Shown here one piece after another: positions 22,790-33,960 of a DNA stretch of 64,000 bases. Below the pieces are notes generated by a model. That model was not told where the DNA came from. It saw only the letters and a program-made list of their open reading frames with translations, and made no database searches. How positions within the stretch are numbered: the stretch's first letter is position 1; every line of letters begins with the position of its first letter. The stretch lies in contig NW_017265188.1 of the NCBI RefSeq assembly GCF_001638985.1, positions 186,001 to 250,000 on the forward strand, given 5' to 3'. The translations under genes were made by a program, and so were the position numbers. The DNA comes from Phycomyces blakesleeanus NRRL 1555(-) (Eukaryota; Mucoromycota; Mucoromycetes; Mucorales; Phycomycetaceae).

Positions 22790-23600
22790 GTGTTACAATA
22801 TAATTTCGGACTATTCATTTTATTACTATTGTATTTTACTAGAGTCAATTCTCATCTAAACTGCCTTCTGTTTGAAAGCCCACTTTTTTTTCTTCTTTTT
22901 CTTTATTTTTTTCTTATTTCTTTTTTTCCTGTTTCTTTTCCGCTTTATTTACTTTTATTCTTATTGATGTATTTGAGTTCACACCCTGGTAAGCAATTTG
23001 TTTTTATTATTCTACTGTTATATTTATTCTTAATGTTTTTTCTTTTATTATTATTGTGGTTGCTGATAGTATTACAAGTCTTTGCCATGTTGATTAATGG
23101 ACAAGAACAAAAAGGTAAAACGCGGTTATTGTGTATGTGCTTCTTTATTAATTATTTTCTTTTTCTCTCCTCAGCTCATCATAAAGACATACTAACAGCA
23201 GAAATTTATCCGGTAAGTCTGAATAATGTATTTATTTGTTTTATTCTTATATCTAATTTTGTTTATTTTCTATCTCTGTTAGTACTGCCAACATTTCTAT
23301 GTACCTGATTGAATGGCTTGTCTTTGAAAACCGGTTTTCTTTGGTAAGTAATAAAGCCAAACTTTATTCCATGATCTTTACTAATGCGTTTTATTAAACC
23401 TTTCAGAACAACAGTCAATGTGCAATATGCCTGGTTCTGACGAAAGTACTGGTAAGTAACCATATTATTTAAATTAAAGAAAAATAAATATTTATATAAT
23501 CTAATATAATTGAATAATTTTTTAGCCTTCTCTTACTAGTGAAATACTGTAAACACGCGTTTCTTTTTAGGATTCTATCGTATTGGAAGTATTTATATAT
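22790..23600 (+). other. Third spliced transcript unit of B1 (putative 44-aa product)
   Basis: Divergent from ORF2, a pyrimidine-rich leader is followed by five GTAAG/GTAAA...YAG introns with tiny exons between them. Joining 22967-22988, 23070-23114, 23175-23212 and 23283-23312 gives an open frame of 44 codons starting MYLSSHPVLQVFAMLING and ending HFYVPD. The same structure is in B2. A 172-codon unspliced frame here is hydrophobic only because it translates T-rich DNA. It could be a small protein gene, a non-coding RNA or a leader exon series. Function unknown. Confidence 0.45.
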
Positions 23601-23819
23601 TATAATATATGAAAGGGTTTGTTATTATATTAATTATGTAGTAGCTTATATATTAGATTAGACTATATATTGTCAAGCCGTACATATTATAAGCAAGAAG
23701 CTTTTTTTTTTTAAATAAAAACAATTTTTCCAAAACAATCTCTATAAAAATATTTGAAATGAAGTGCAAGAAGTATTGCAGTAGCATGGCATGTGTGAAT
23801 CCTATAGTTTAGCCGTGCA

Positions 23820-24263
23820 TAATTGTCTAATAAAAGTGTTTAGATTCGGAAGACAGTATACATAAATCCTGTTTCTTCTGTTAAATGATCCAATAGAATA
23901 TTATTATTTCAGTAGACAGTTTTCTCTGTAAAGTAATCCAATAGAATTCTACTATTTCAGTAGACAGTTTTCTATCAAAAATAGATTTTTTATTAGAATC
24001 TCTGTTTCAAATCAAGTTTAATTTAATGTAACATCCAAAAAAAAAATGCCATAATTTGATTATTCTCTCTGTGATTAAATAGTTTAAAAGAACCTTACAT
24101 CTCTATATGGATCATTATAAGTTCAGAAGTTATATGGACAACTCACAGGTAACATAACATATTGCGAACGGAATCTATAAATGCCAAATTCCAGAATTTA
24201 ATTATTCTGTCACTCAGAATTTCCCATACTATCGCATATGTGTAGAAATCTAATTCCCCAGTG
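23820..24263 (-). repeat. Right subterminal and terminal region of B1
   Basis: Repeated short motifs CTAATAAAAG, TCCAATAGAAT (about 23890 and 23937) and ATTATTTCAGTAGACAG/TACTATTTCAGTAGACAG precede the terminus CCCCAGTG at 24263. Clustered short repeats near the ends are typical of CACTA elements, where they bind the transposon's own DNA-binding protein. Confidence 0.55.
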
Positions 24264-24547
24264 TGCCGGACAACCAAAATTCATTAAATATTGACTATTT
24301 TTACAGCACCCCATGTCAATATTGACGCGTGATGTGTTGTTTGTTGTGGATTGTAACAGTATCACTTGGCAAATAAATGTAATGTGAATTACAAAATACA
24401 AGAAGAAGAATACAATAAGAATGGAAAAGAATGGGTAATTTGACAGGTAAGAATTGGTGACAGACAGATAGAAAAAATAGGGAGAAGATTAAAATAGAAA
24501 TTGTGACAACAACAAAGTCTGAGAAAGATAGAAAAGGGAAAACAGAG
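24264..24547. other. Unassigned flank right of B1
   Basis: No gene is recognised. This is not the expected continuation of the A1 tnp2 gene, so the sequence right of B1 has been replaced or rearranged. Confidence 0.4.
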
Positions 24548-25175
24548 TGTTGTGAATGAGTATTGATTACTGCTGAATCTGAGAGTAAGACTGAGAGATA
24601 AAATAATATCCGCAGCTATTCCAGTCAAACGGATCTCCCTTTATGATATTATTTAATACACAGATCATCATACACATAATTGATTACTTATTATTATCAC
24701 CATGATATGGGATATACAAATACATATACATTATATATATGGCATCATTATATTTCATCTACATATTTCTTTTATTATACAAATACTTAATTGAGAGACT
24801 ACAACTACAACTATCTAATATTATGAAACATTACCCAAGTATCTGGGTCGGAATACTAAAATATTACCAATAGCATAAATGCTCTTCTTTACCAAAACTC
24901 TTGGACTGATCTGACTGGAGAAGTATCATATCAATTGATCTTTCCGGATCTTTCCAGAAGAACAATACTCCTGGAAGATGACTCATTATGATAAAGATTA
25001 CTTAAGCACACACTGAATTACAAATTAGAAAAACATATAAATATCAGTAGATAGTTCTGTGTAGAAAAAGGCAATTTGATCATTCTTTACTTTTCTTTTG
25101 AAATAAACAACCTACATAAGTTCTCACGAATTCTTTTGTTTATATTATATTTTGCTTTATTTTCTCCCCACAACA
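24548..25175 (+). mobile_element. LTR-III solo LTR with TSD CAGAG
   Basis: 628 bp, TGTTGTG...CACAACA, flanked by CAGAG at 24543-24547 and 25176-25180. Inverted relative to the copy at 7039-7669 and similar along its whole length. Confidence 0.9.
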
Positions 25176-25734
25176 CAGAGAAATGAAATATATCAAAATT
25201 AACAGACAACACTCCAAAGAACAAGGACACTGTATATGAATAAAGAATAATGATAATAACGGACAAAAATAAATAAGATCAAAAATAGAATGATGATTTT
25301 ATTGATTGAAAAGATTGTTCCTTTTATAAACAAAAATGTTTGGTTAAAATAATTTTTTGAGGAAAAGAAAAGAAAGTCAAGTAAAAATTTTTACTACATA
25401 TAACTAGTGTTGATAGTAGAAGTAGAATAGAAAATTATAGAGAGAGTAAAATAAAAGTATAGTAAAAATATAATAATTGAATAAAAATAAAGTAAAAATA
25501 TAGTAAGGTAGAATAGAAAGTAATAATATAATAATAATGTAGTAAAGTAAAGTAAAAAAATATAATAATAGTATAATAATAGAATCTAATAAAATGTAAT
25601 AAAAAATAGTGTAAAATAAATGTCGGCAATAAAGAAGTATGTAAAATTAGGGGAAAGAGGTATAATGTTTTTAGTGGGTGACAGGTGTTTCTGAGGTGAC
25701 GATGTAGATGGGTATTTTAATTTTAAGGAACGGG
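25176..25734. other. Low-complexity AT-rich stretch
   Basis: About 25430-25620 is a purine-rich run of AATAAAG, AGTAAAA and ATAATA units. No gene is recognised. The end (TTTAAGGAACGGG) is the left flank of the next LTR. Confidence 0.4.
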
Positions 25735-26155
25735 TGTGAAGTTTTATAGAATAAAATCAACAGTAAAAAGATTGAGACGTATATAAGAATACTTTGAGAC
25801 TGTATATAGGTTGTCTTTATTAAAGAATACAAAGTTGTCCTTTTTATATCAAAACACGATCTGCTTTGTCAGTCACATCTTAATTTCTTAAGTCTGAGTT
25901 CATTTAGATATTAGAGAGCTGGTACTGCTATGTTTATAATTTAATCTAATTGCAGTGTCCTCATATTAACTCAGTGCTTACTGAGCTGTCATAATTACAG
26001 TACTTACTGTAATTAATTATTGGTCTTATTGATTTACCATAAGTAAAATAAATAAATTATTCATTTGTTCTTGTAATGATAGCTGTTTTACTATAATAAT
26101 AGGAATATGTTCTTAGATGTAATAAATCCAACAACCAAGTGTCTGGATCACCACA
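25735..26155 (+). mobile_element. LTR-II solo LTR with TSD ACGGG
   Basis: 421 bp, TGTGAAGTTTTATAG...GGATCACCACA, flanked by ACGGG at 25730-25734 and 26156-26160. It shares short blocks with LTR-I (ACTTTGAGACTGT, GTGTCTGGATCACCACA) and is therefore a related, shorter subfamily. A second copy lies inverted at 62816-63236. Confidence 0.9.
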
Positions 26156-26408
26156 ACGGGATTATATTGGGGGGGTTTGGGTATAGGGGTATCGGGAGCA
26201 ATATTTCCCAAGAAACCTGGGGGTCCACTCTTGTCCCTCGAGACACGTCACTCGGTCGACTCACCGTTGACGTCAATGCCCACGAGTCCGGTACCACCCG
26301 TCACGGCTCACCGCCGGACCAAACCACCGAAGGAATCCACTGTCCGTTATCCCTCACCAGAAATTGGCCAAAGTCAGATGTATTTACAAGATACGTGATA
26401 ATGTATTA
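26156..26408. other. GC-rich segment upstream of tRNA-Ser
   Basis: About 250 bp with a clearly higher GC content than the window, including GGGGGGG and many CCGG/CACG words. No conserved protein motif is recognised. It carries the LTR-II target site at its left end. Its last 16 bp match the flank of the second tRNA-Ser. It may be host DNA or a remnant of a compositionally different element. Confidence 0.5.
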
Positions 26409-26490
26409 GTCGATTTGTCCGAGTGGTTAAGGAGTGTGACTAGAAATCACATGGGCTTTGCCCGCGTAGGTTCAAATCCTGCAGTCGACG
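26409..26490 (+). tRNA. tRNA-Ser (anticodon AGA), copy 1
   Basis: Acceptor GTCGATT pairs with AGTCGAC (one G-U) and the discriminator is G. Anticodon stem TGTGA/TCACA encloses CTAGAAA (anticodon AGA). A long variable arm GGGCTTTGCCC is type II, as expected for Ser. The T arm is GTAGGTTCAAATCCTGC. A T6 terminator follows. Identical to the copy at 42595-42676. Confidence 0.95.
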
Positions 26491-26522
26491 ATTTTTTGAA
26501 TCATTCAGATTCTTTTTTGTAT

Positions 26523-26850
26523 TGTCGTTTTCGATCTAGGTTGTTCTACCAATGCTATAACACAGCCAAAATTGGTCAAACCCACTGGGAATCGTAAACG
26601 AAGATAAAAGAATAAAAAGAGAATAGAAAGATAGATAACTTTTATTGAATAAAATAACGTCCTCTTTTATATCTTTTCTAAACCTACCTAGCCATTATAA
26701 ATATCTGTTTTGATTTATATTCTACTTTTGTTAAGCTATGTGCTTTCTAATTCTTTTGTGAGCAAAAGGAAATCACTTTGGTTGTCGTTCTCAAAAAAGA
26801 ATTCTATGTAATCGTCATCCTGATTGGCTGACAAGAATTTGGGCATGACA
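26523..26850 (+). mobile_element. LTR-V copy 3' of tRNA-Ser copy 1
   Basis: TGTCGTTTTCGATCTAGG...GGGCATGACA, 328 bp, starting 33 bp after the tRNA 3' end. Flanks GTAT and CTAT agree in three of four bases. It matches the inverted copies at 42246-42562 and 37528 onward. A TATA-like CCTCTTTTATATC is seen in inverse orientation. Confidence 0.7.
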
Positions 26851-26874
26851 CTATTTTCTAATTCACTGTAAAAA

Positions 26875-27179
26875 TATCAGAGTTGACATTAGTGAATGAA
26901 ATTGATAGTTATAAGCAACTAGTAAGAGTTAACCTTTTAGAATAAAAGATTCTGACTTTACCAATTGGTCTTTCATATATGTTTTAGATGCTTAAGATGA
27001 TGGATATACTTGTAGAAAATATAATTAGATCACAAGCATCTAAAATATATTATTGTAGCTATTTTTTTTATCTAGAAATAAATTATCATTTTATATAAAT
27101 AATTAAGAAATATATTTAATAAAAAGCATCTTGATTTCATATCTAAGAACTTATTCTTAAAAACTTGACAATTCCCAGT
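26875..27179 (-). mobile_element. LTR-V (G subgroup) fragment
   Basis: Begins TATCAGAGTTGACA (TGTCAGAG in other copies) and follows the copy at 41851-42215 through CTTACAAGTATATC-type blocks, up to AACTTGACAATTCCCAGT. It is cut off at 27180 by the CACTATAGG terminus, which inserted into it. Confidence 0.6.
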
Positions 27180-27596
27180 CACTATAGGAAAAAAGGGGTG
27201 TTTTTTGTAATTATGAATTCATTTTTGGCTTATAATAATTTAAAAAATAGCTAAAAATGCAGAATAAAACAAGAAAATCTCTGTCTTTTGAAATAACTGA
27301 TAAAAAGCAAGTTGACTACTTAGAATTAGATCTCAGAGGAGACAACATTGGAAAAATGATCCTGAATATCTATGTGTGGAGGTACCTGAATATCATAGTA
27401 AATTTAGGGTGATTTTTTATCTCAGTATTATTTTTGTGTTCAAACTGATAGTGTCATTGTACTAGATTCTATTGGCTTAGCTATTTCAATCGTCATAGTT
27501 GCTTTATTATTATTATTATAAAGTTGTAATAAATAAAAACATATATAACACTTGTTTCTATTTTACTTTAACATTTTAAACAATTAAAAAAACACA
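27180..27596 (+). repeat. CACTA-type left terminus and 5' flank of B5
   Basis: Starts CACTATAGGAAAAAAGGGGT within an LTR-V remnant. The minus-strand terminus at 36585 reads CACTACAGGAAAAAAAGTG, so these could pair as ends of one 9.4-kb element, but the 3-bp flanks (AGT, TTG) differ. The remaining 390 bp lead to the B5 tnp2 start and contain no gene. Confidence 0.45.
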
Positions 27597-30500
27597 ATGT
27601 CCTCTACTTCGAATACTCATAATAAGAAGTGCTTTTGTAATGAATACAAAAATAACCAAGAAGGTTACAGTCTAGTTCAAAGACAAACTGCTCAATGCCA
27701 TAACAAAAGAGCAAGATATGAAGCCTTCGAAAGAAGTAAAATGGGTACTTTTTTTTGGAGGTATTTTGTATAATAATAATTTTTAATAGATACATCTGTT
27801 CAAAGCAGCTCGATGGAAGTTGATATTGAAAGTAAGCAGAATATATTTTAACACCAGAGAATATAAACTAAGAGTTTTATTCTATATGTAGCTTTTCTGT
27901 TCCAGGAAACAGGCCCCTCAAAAATATTGGTCGGTCAGACCAACTCACCTTTTTGGGAAGCCAATATTATGTCTGACAATGATGACATGACTATTGACAA
28001 TGAGGTTATTGACAATGCTGATTATGACAATAACACAGACAACAACAAAGAAAAAAGCAAAGAGGTTGAAGAGGTTGAAAAGGTTGAAGATAATGTTGAA
28101 ATTGAGGTCGAAGAATTTAATAATGAAGGTCAGTATTAAACAACTAAGAAAAAAATGGTGGTGTTAATTTTTTTTATAATAGACCCTTTTGCCACCCCCA
28201 ATATGTCTGAGAACCTAGTGCACAGGTTTATTGCTACTTTTGTGATAATGTTTGCTTCCCGCTATGTGGTCAACAAGGGTGCTGTTGTCTTGATCGAGTT
28301 CATTAACAAGCTCTTAACGATTTACAAGCAAGATTTCCAATTGCCCTTGAGCCTTCCTGGTCTCCAACGCATGACAGGTTTCTCTACCATGAACAAAGGC
28401 GTTCAGAGATTCCTTATGTGTCAGGACTGCCACAAGGTGTATGAGGAAAGTGCATTGGCTCCTTCCCATTGTGACTTCATAAAGCTTGGTGTGGTATTTC
28501 AGGTACGAAACAATAGAAAAATAAAATATTTGATAATAGAGACGTATAGAAATACTTTGAGACTGTTTATAAGTTGTCTTTATTCATAAATAAAAAGTGT
28601 CCCTTTTTATAAGAAAACACAATCTGCTCTTTTCATTACGTCTTAGTTTCTTAAGGCTTTCTTCCTTTACTATATTTGGTTATTAGAGTGTATTTACTGC
28701 TTAACTAGTGTTGGTGTTACAATTATGACATCAAGTCATAAATCGTACTTCTTTAGCTCTTAGCTATTCTTTTCTCTTTTATACTAGAGCTTTAGGACTT
28801 CCTACTAAATTAGCTCCATATCGATCTGACACAGTTTACCCGGCAGTATGATATAATTATCTTAACAATCTTTAAGATATTATCTACAGTACTAACTGTA
28901 ATAATTATTGGGCTGATTACTTAATCGTTTATATATATTTTATATTGACAAGATGATAGCTACTACACTATCCCAATATGAATATGTTCTTATATGTGAT
29001 AAATCCAATATCTGAGTGTCTGGATCACAACACTTGGCATGCATTCTGCATGCAACAGTCAATTGACAAAAACATCTTCCTCTGGTCTCCAGGTTGCCAA
29101 ACGTGAATACTGTTACCAGTCAGTAAAAAATGCACAAAGATTGCTCTTTCTCTGCCCAGATTTTGAGCAAAAAATCAGACAGTGGAATGAGCAGTTAAAT
29201 ATTGTAAATACATTGTGCAATGTATATGATGACAATACATGGAAAGAGTTGGAAGATAAGGATGGCGAATCCTTTGTTGAAGACCCTTATTCATTAATGA
29301 TCACGTTGAACATCGATTGGTTCCAGCCCTTCGATGGGACCAGTTATTTGTGTGGTGCCATGTATCTGGTTGTCAACAATCTTCCTCAAGAAAAACAATT
29401 TTTTGCAGAGAACATGATTCTAGTTGGACTTATGCCTGGGCCAAAGAAGCCAAAAACTGACAAAATCAATAACTATATAAGACCATTGGTGGATAAGTTA
29501 TTGCAGCTGTATGTTGGAATACATGTACCTACTTACAAACACCCAGCAGGCACCCAGATTTGTGCAGCATTATTAATGGTAGCATGTGACATTCCTGCAG
29601 CAAGAAAGATCAGTGGATTCACTGCACACAATAGCATGTGTGCATGTTACAAATGTAACAAACAATTCCCTCGCCTGGAAGGCAGTTCTGCTGTTGACTT
29701 TTCTGAATTCAACACAGACCAATGACAGCCAAAGAATAATGATATGAACCGTTTGTATGCTGAGGAGTGGGAAAGTGCAAGTACCCCCTCAGAAAGATAG
29801 CAGTTGGAGGTCAAAAATGGTGTTTGATGGTCGCAGTTGTATCGTCTTGGATACTTTGATCTAGTATGTGGAACGATCATTGATCCCATGCATAATCTTT
29901 TCCTGGGAACGGCAAAAAGAATGATTGAAAAATGGATCAAAGAAAATGACATATCACCAGCGGATTTGGCCACAATGCAAAAGATGTCAGAATCAATGGC
30001 GCTGCCAGCCAATTACACAATTTTGAGATCCAAAATTGGAAAGGGTTTCTTGTACATGAAAGCAGACGAATGGAAATCCTGAGTATTAGTATACTCTCCA
30101 GTTCTCTTGAAGAATATTCTGCCGTGACACAAGTTGAAGAACTGGATAGATTTTGTAAATACATGCCATCTTCTTATAAAGCCATCAATTATCATGTCTG
30201 AAATTAACAAAGCTCATGACTATCTGCAGAGTTTCTGTCAGCAATGCCTAGTGATATATAAACCTGGTTTTCTCACCTGCAACATGCACCTGCACCTTCA
30301 TCTTCGTGAGACCATCAACAATTTTGGACTAGTGTATGGTTATTGGCTCTTTGGTTTTGAGAAATACAATGGGCTGCTTAAGAAAATTGACACCAACTGA
30401 AAAGACGGATTTGAGGCTACATATATGAAAACATTCATTAATGATACATATAAGGGTGATTATGTGCGAAAGGTCTTAACATACCCTAGCCTAGTCCCCT

Positions 30501-31257
30501 TCATCCCACTCCTTCAAAAACTTACTTCCTCTGCCACAACTACTGCCAACTATGATTCCTATACCTCCTATGCCTCCTATGCCTCCCTTTCACATCAAGA
30601 CTTCTAATTGCAACAACTTGTTAACATATTCTTATATCCATCACCTTCAATGAAAGGCAGCAAACCACTTCCTCCATCATCCTTCCCATTACGTTCCTTA
30701 AACGCATCAACAATGAGTGATATTGATTATCCTCAATTGCTCCATTTTTATTAGCTTGTATATGTCAATCCTAGTATTCTTAGTTACCGCAATGCCTCCT
30801 TATACCCTTATTCTATTGATAATCAAATCACAAAATTAAAGTCAAGTAATCTCCTAGGCCAAATATACAAAGGCAAAAACAGTTGTAGAAATCGTGGGTC
30901 TTTTGTACAAGCAATGTTTCTTGGCAGTGACAACATAACTAAAACTGCATTCATGGGACAAATTCAGTACTTGTTCATTTATTCATTCACACCTCCACCA
31001 CATCTGAACTCTTCTGCGTCCCAAGTCCATAAAAAAAACACATCTTTGCATATATTCGATGGTTATCAATTACAGCTGATAAAAGGTGTGAAACTGAAAG
31101 CATTGATTTCTACTTGCCAAACTTCATGCCAGACAATTACCATAGCATTCTGCTAGTACATCGCATTGACATGGAAGTTGCGACTGCTAGTGAAAAAACA
31201 AGAAATAATATCAAAAAAACACTCATCATTCCTTTACTCAAAAAATACTATGTCTAA
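27597..31257 (+). pseudogene. Tnp2-type CACTA transposase (B5), decayed and interrupted
   Basis: Exon 1 (MSSTSNTHNKKCFCNEYKNN) carries the Cys/His motif. Later exons encode an acidic segment (KEVEEVEKVEDNVEIEVEEF) and the transposase (LVHRFIATFVIMFASRY, LTRGVQ-like NKGVQRFLMC, LMITLNIDWFQPFD, LVGLMPGPKKP, IDPMHNLFLGTAKRM, HLHLHLRE). A solo LTR-I (28490-29032) splits it after SHCDFIKLG; MHSACNSQ resumes after it. At least eight in-frame stops follow. Six fall where B1 or B3 has Trp, Gln or Arg: DQ-stop-QPK, ER-stop-QLE, V-stop-WSQ, WKS-stop-VLV, TN-stop-KDG and FY-stop-LVY. The catalytic-motif Asp (IDPMHN) is kept. Confidence 0.88.
28490..29032 (-). mobile_element. LTR-I solo LTR with TSD CTTGG
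   Basis: 543 bp, TGTGGTATTTCAGG...CACAACA, with CTTGG at 28485-28489 and 29033-29037. It lies inside the B5 tnp2 coding sequence in the same orientation as the full element's LTRs. Removing it and one CTTGG rejoins the transposase frame. Confidence 0.93.
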
Positions 31258-31432
31258 AATTTCTATTAATAAATATGCCCTATGCCCTCTTTCTATAAAG
31301 AAAAACAAAAAGAAAATTCCAAAGATGAGTAGTACCTCTTTTTATATATTTTTTCTGATAATTAGAGTATAGGAAGCAGACATAGACGAAAAGTTTTTTT
31401 TTGTTTAAAAAAAAAGAATTTGCATATTTTAT

Positions 31433-32611
31433 TTAGGGCCCATTTCTAAGAGCCCACTGAGGTAACTGTGACACAATTGCGTCTGAGACTGCCAAATCTG
31501 TGGTTCTTAACCAAATTCGTTCCAGTAACTGATGGGCATTGCTGCCCAAATCAGCTATAATAGCCTCATCAACGAGCTCAATCAAACAATTGTACTATAC
31601 CAAGAACAATATTCATATCCATATATTATTATACATTACAAAAACAAAAATATATTTAAATTATCTGAAAAATTTACCTCATCGCTTCTCTATTCTGGAT
31701 GTGAGATCCGAATCGGTTGGGAAGAAGTTGAGCCTGTTGCATTACTGTCTGATTCATCTTCAGACATTGCTTCCCTGATGAGCAGAGCAGAGCGATCTTG
31801 CGCCATTTTCTTGTCAATGGCAATCTTGTTCTTATTGTATGCTGCCTTGTGATGTCTGAAGTGCTAATAGAAATATCAATTAAGAATTTTCGCTAATTTA
31901 TATCTAGAAAAATATAAAATGAAGTCAATTAAAAATATAACCTACCTCCTTCTCATGCCCATGTCTTCTGGAAACAGTATTTGACTTCTTCTTGGCCTCT
32001 CTATCCTTGTTCTGCTCACGCTTACGCAAGCAGTAAGTCATGTAGACATATTTGTTCAGGTCTGCCTCTCTCATTCCAACACCAACAAACTTGGGCACCA
32101 GATAGTCAAAAACATTCTTAGCCAATTCTTGGTTAGGCAAAAGGCAAAAGCAAACTGTAGTGGTCCACCTGGGCCTATTTTTGTTTGCCTGCTTCAAGGC
32201 AGGCTTGTCTGACCAAAAGTTGGGATCCCACATGTACCCTTTGATGAATTTCTGTTTGATTGTAATTAAATACTGAATTGATATATTTTTATATAATTGA
32301 ATACATACATAGACATTTTTGGTATTGGCCTTACTTGGTCATGCAGCAAAATCTGCTTGGGGAGGTGCAGTAATCTTGGTACTAGCAGGAGCAAGAATGG
32401 TGGCAACAATAGGAGCAGGAATAGGGTTGGCAACCGTGCTGGCTGGTACAGCATTATCAGAGCTGGTTACCGCAATAGCATCAATGTTTTTGCCCATGTC
32501 AGACAATTGACACTTTACTGCTTTTATGTCAGCTTGCATACCAGCAAGGCTGGCAATGATTCTTTTCTCTCCCACAGTAATCTCAGAGAGAATATGGCGG
32601 TTTCCAGACAT
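31433..32611 (-). pseudogene. CACTA lineage B accessory protein ORF2 (B5 copy)
   Basis: Four exons from ATG at 32611 (MSGNRHILSEITVGEKRIIA), convergent with B5 tnp2. An Ala/Pro/Thr-rich N-terminal region is followed by a middle domain (YMWDPNFWSDKPALKQANKN), EAMSEDESD...ISHPE-stop-RSDE and a C-terminal LPQWALRNGP. The TAG in PE-stop-RSDE stands where the other copies have Trp (PTWRSEE, PSWRTDE, PSWRSNE). A TGA follows ADFAA near 32340. Divergent in sequence from B1-B4 but with the same exon count and motif order. Confidence 0.7.
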
Positions 32612-32879
32612 TTTCTAATAAATGTTATATTGCCCATTTTGCAATTATTAATATTGGTCTATTATACAAATTTATATATATTTTATGTCTTTTATAATAA
32701 ACCTACAGAGATAGATTGAAATCGTTTGTGTGGATGTTTGGGTAGGTGAGTGAGTAAGTAAAGATTTGTGATTAAGTGTGTAACAATAAATAAAGAACAA
32801 ACTTTCAATGATATTAAAGGTCTGAGAATATTTATATGTGATGAATATTATTTTATAAATATATCCAAAATAACTTCTT

Positions 32880-33960
32880 TGAATAATAAATAAGAATTGG
32901 TCTTCATATTAATTTATTTTGAACTCCATCTAATATATGCTTATTGCCTTTTCATCTTTTTGTCTTTTTGTCCTTCCATCCTTCCATTCTTTGGTCTTTT
33001 GGCTTTTTTTTATTTTTATTTTTTATTTTTTACTTTTTCCCTATTTTACTGTTTTCTCTCTTCTCTCTTTTTCTCTTCCATTCTCTTTCTTTCCAACTTT
33101 CATTATTTTCACGCGTTTTTCTGGTAAGATGACTTATTTAAAATAATATATATATATATATAACTAAAAATAATAATTGTTTCTGTTGTTGTAGACACTA
33201 GCGTTTTATTGTCTTCTGATGCATCTTCTTCACAATGGTCATCCGGATTAGTAAAGGTTAGTAAATATACTTCTTGCCATCAGCCCATAACATTATTCTA
33301 ACTTTCTCTCTTTCTTTCATAAAGACTATATCGCCAAAAATACTCTCTATAGTTAAACACGGCTATCAACACAATAATATTTTACATCTCTTTTTTTATT
33401 ATATTATGTTTTAATATTTATCTAACCAAATATACTTTTTATTATAGGTGAACGTCCCTCTCACAAACACATTGTAGATCAAGAGTCTTTATCCCATGCT
33501 ACTGAAATTACAATGGTAAGTCTTTTTTTAAAGAATATCTATATGTTAACATTATTGATACACTATAATAATATAATATTTTCTTTTACTAGATGCTATA
33601 TTAGCTCTTGAAAAGTACTTCTTGGCTTACAAATAGATTCTTTTGATTTATAAAGGTAAATGAATTTCTCTAGCATCCAATTCATCCAAACTAGTTTTTG
33701 TCAATTATTCTCATAGTCAAAGAAATCATATCAAATGTCATCTTTACCATCCTCAAAAAAAAAATTCTGTCTATTCTCAACAAACAGCTGTTGTGTAAGT
33801 ATAAGTTTGTATAAATGCTGGTATCTATAGAATATAGAAAGCATAATCCTTTTGATTGAACACACTTCTTGTTCATACTTTCTAAACATTGTTCTATAAT
33901 ATCAAACAGCACATTGTTTTTTATTTTTCAGGCATTTTATTTTTTGGGTAAAGAATCACC
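32880..33960 (+). other. Third spliced transcript unit of B5 (putative)
   Basis: A long pyrimidine tract (about 32950-33110) precedes several GTAAG...YAG intron-like units (donors near 33124, 33258, 33510 and 33655; acceptors near 33194, 33325, 33447 and 33592). The layout matches the third unit of B1 and B3: divergent from ORF2, T-rich leader, tiny exons. No conserved product is recognised. Confidence 0.35.

Larger units (their letters stand above)
17686..24263 (+). mobile_element. CACTA element B1
   Basis: The right end (minus-strand CACTGGGGAATTAGATTTC) and the left end (TACTGCAAAAACAGATC) share CATATG, AGTAT, TTCTGA and GACAGAATA in matching order, so they are imperfect inverted termini. 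The first base of the left end may be mutated from C. The element carries tnp2 (+), ORF2 (-, convergent) and a third spliced unit (+). Its right 3.3 kb is duplicated as B2. The flanks (GTA left, TGC right) do not form a target duplication, so the right flank has probably been rearranged. Confidence 0.7.

Noticed and set aside
22790..23308. 172-codon hydrophobic frame that looks like a membrane protein
   Set aside because: It is the translation of T-rich leader and intron sequence and is crossed by strong splice signals. Its B2 counterpart is much shorter.
24264..24547. Continuation of A1 tnp2 right of B1
   Set aside because: The sequence does not encode the IPTSFQGS... segment expected from A2. 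The right half of A1 is missing.
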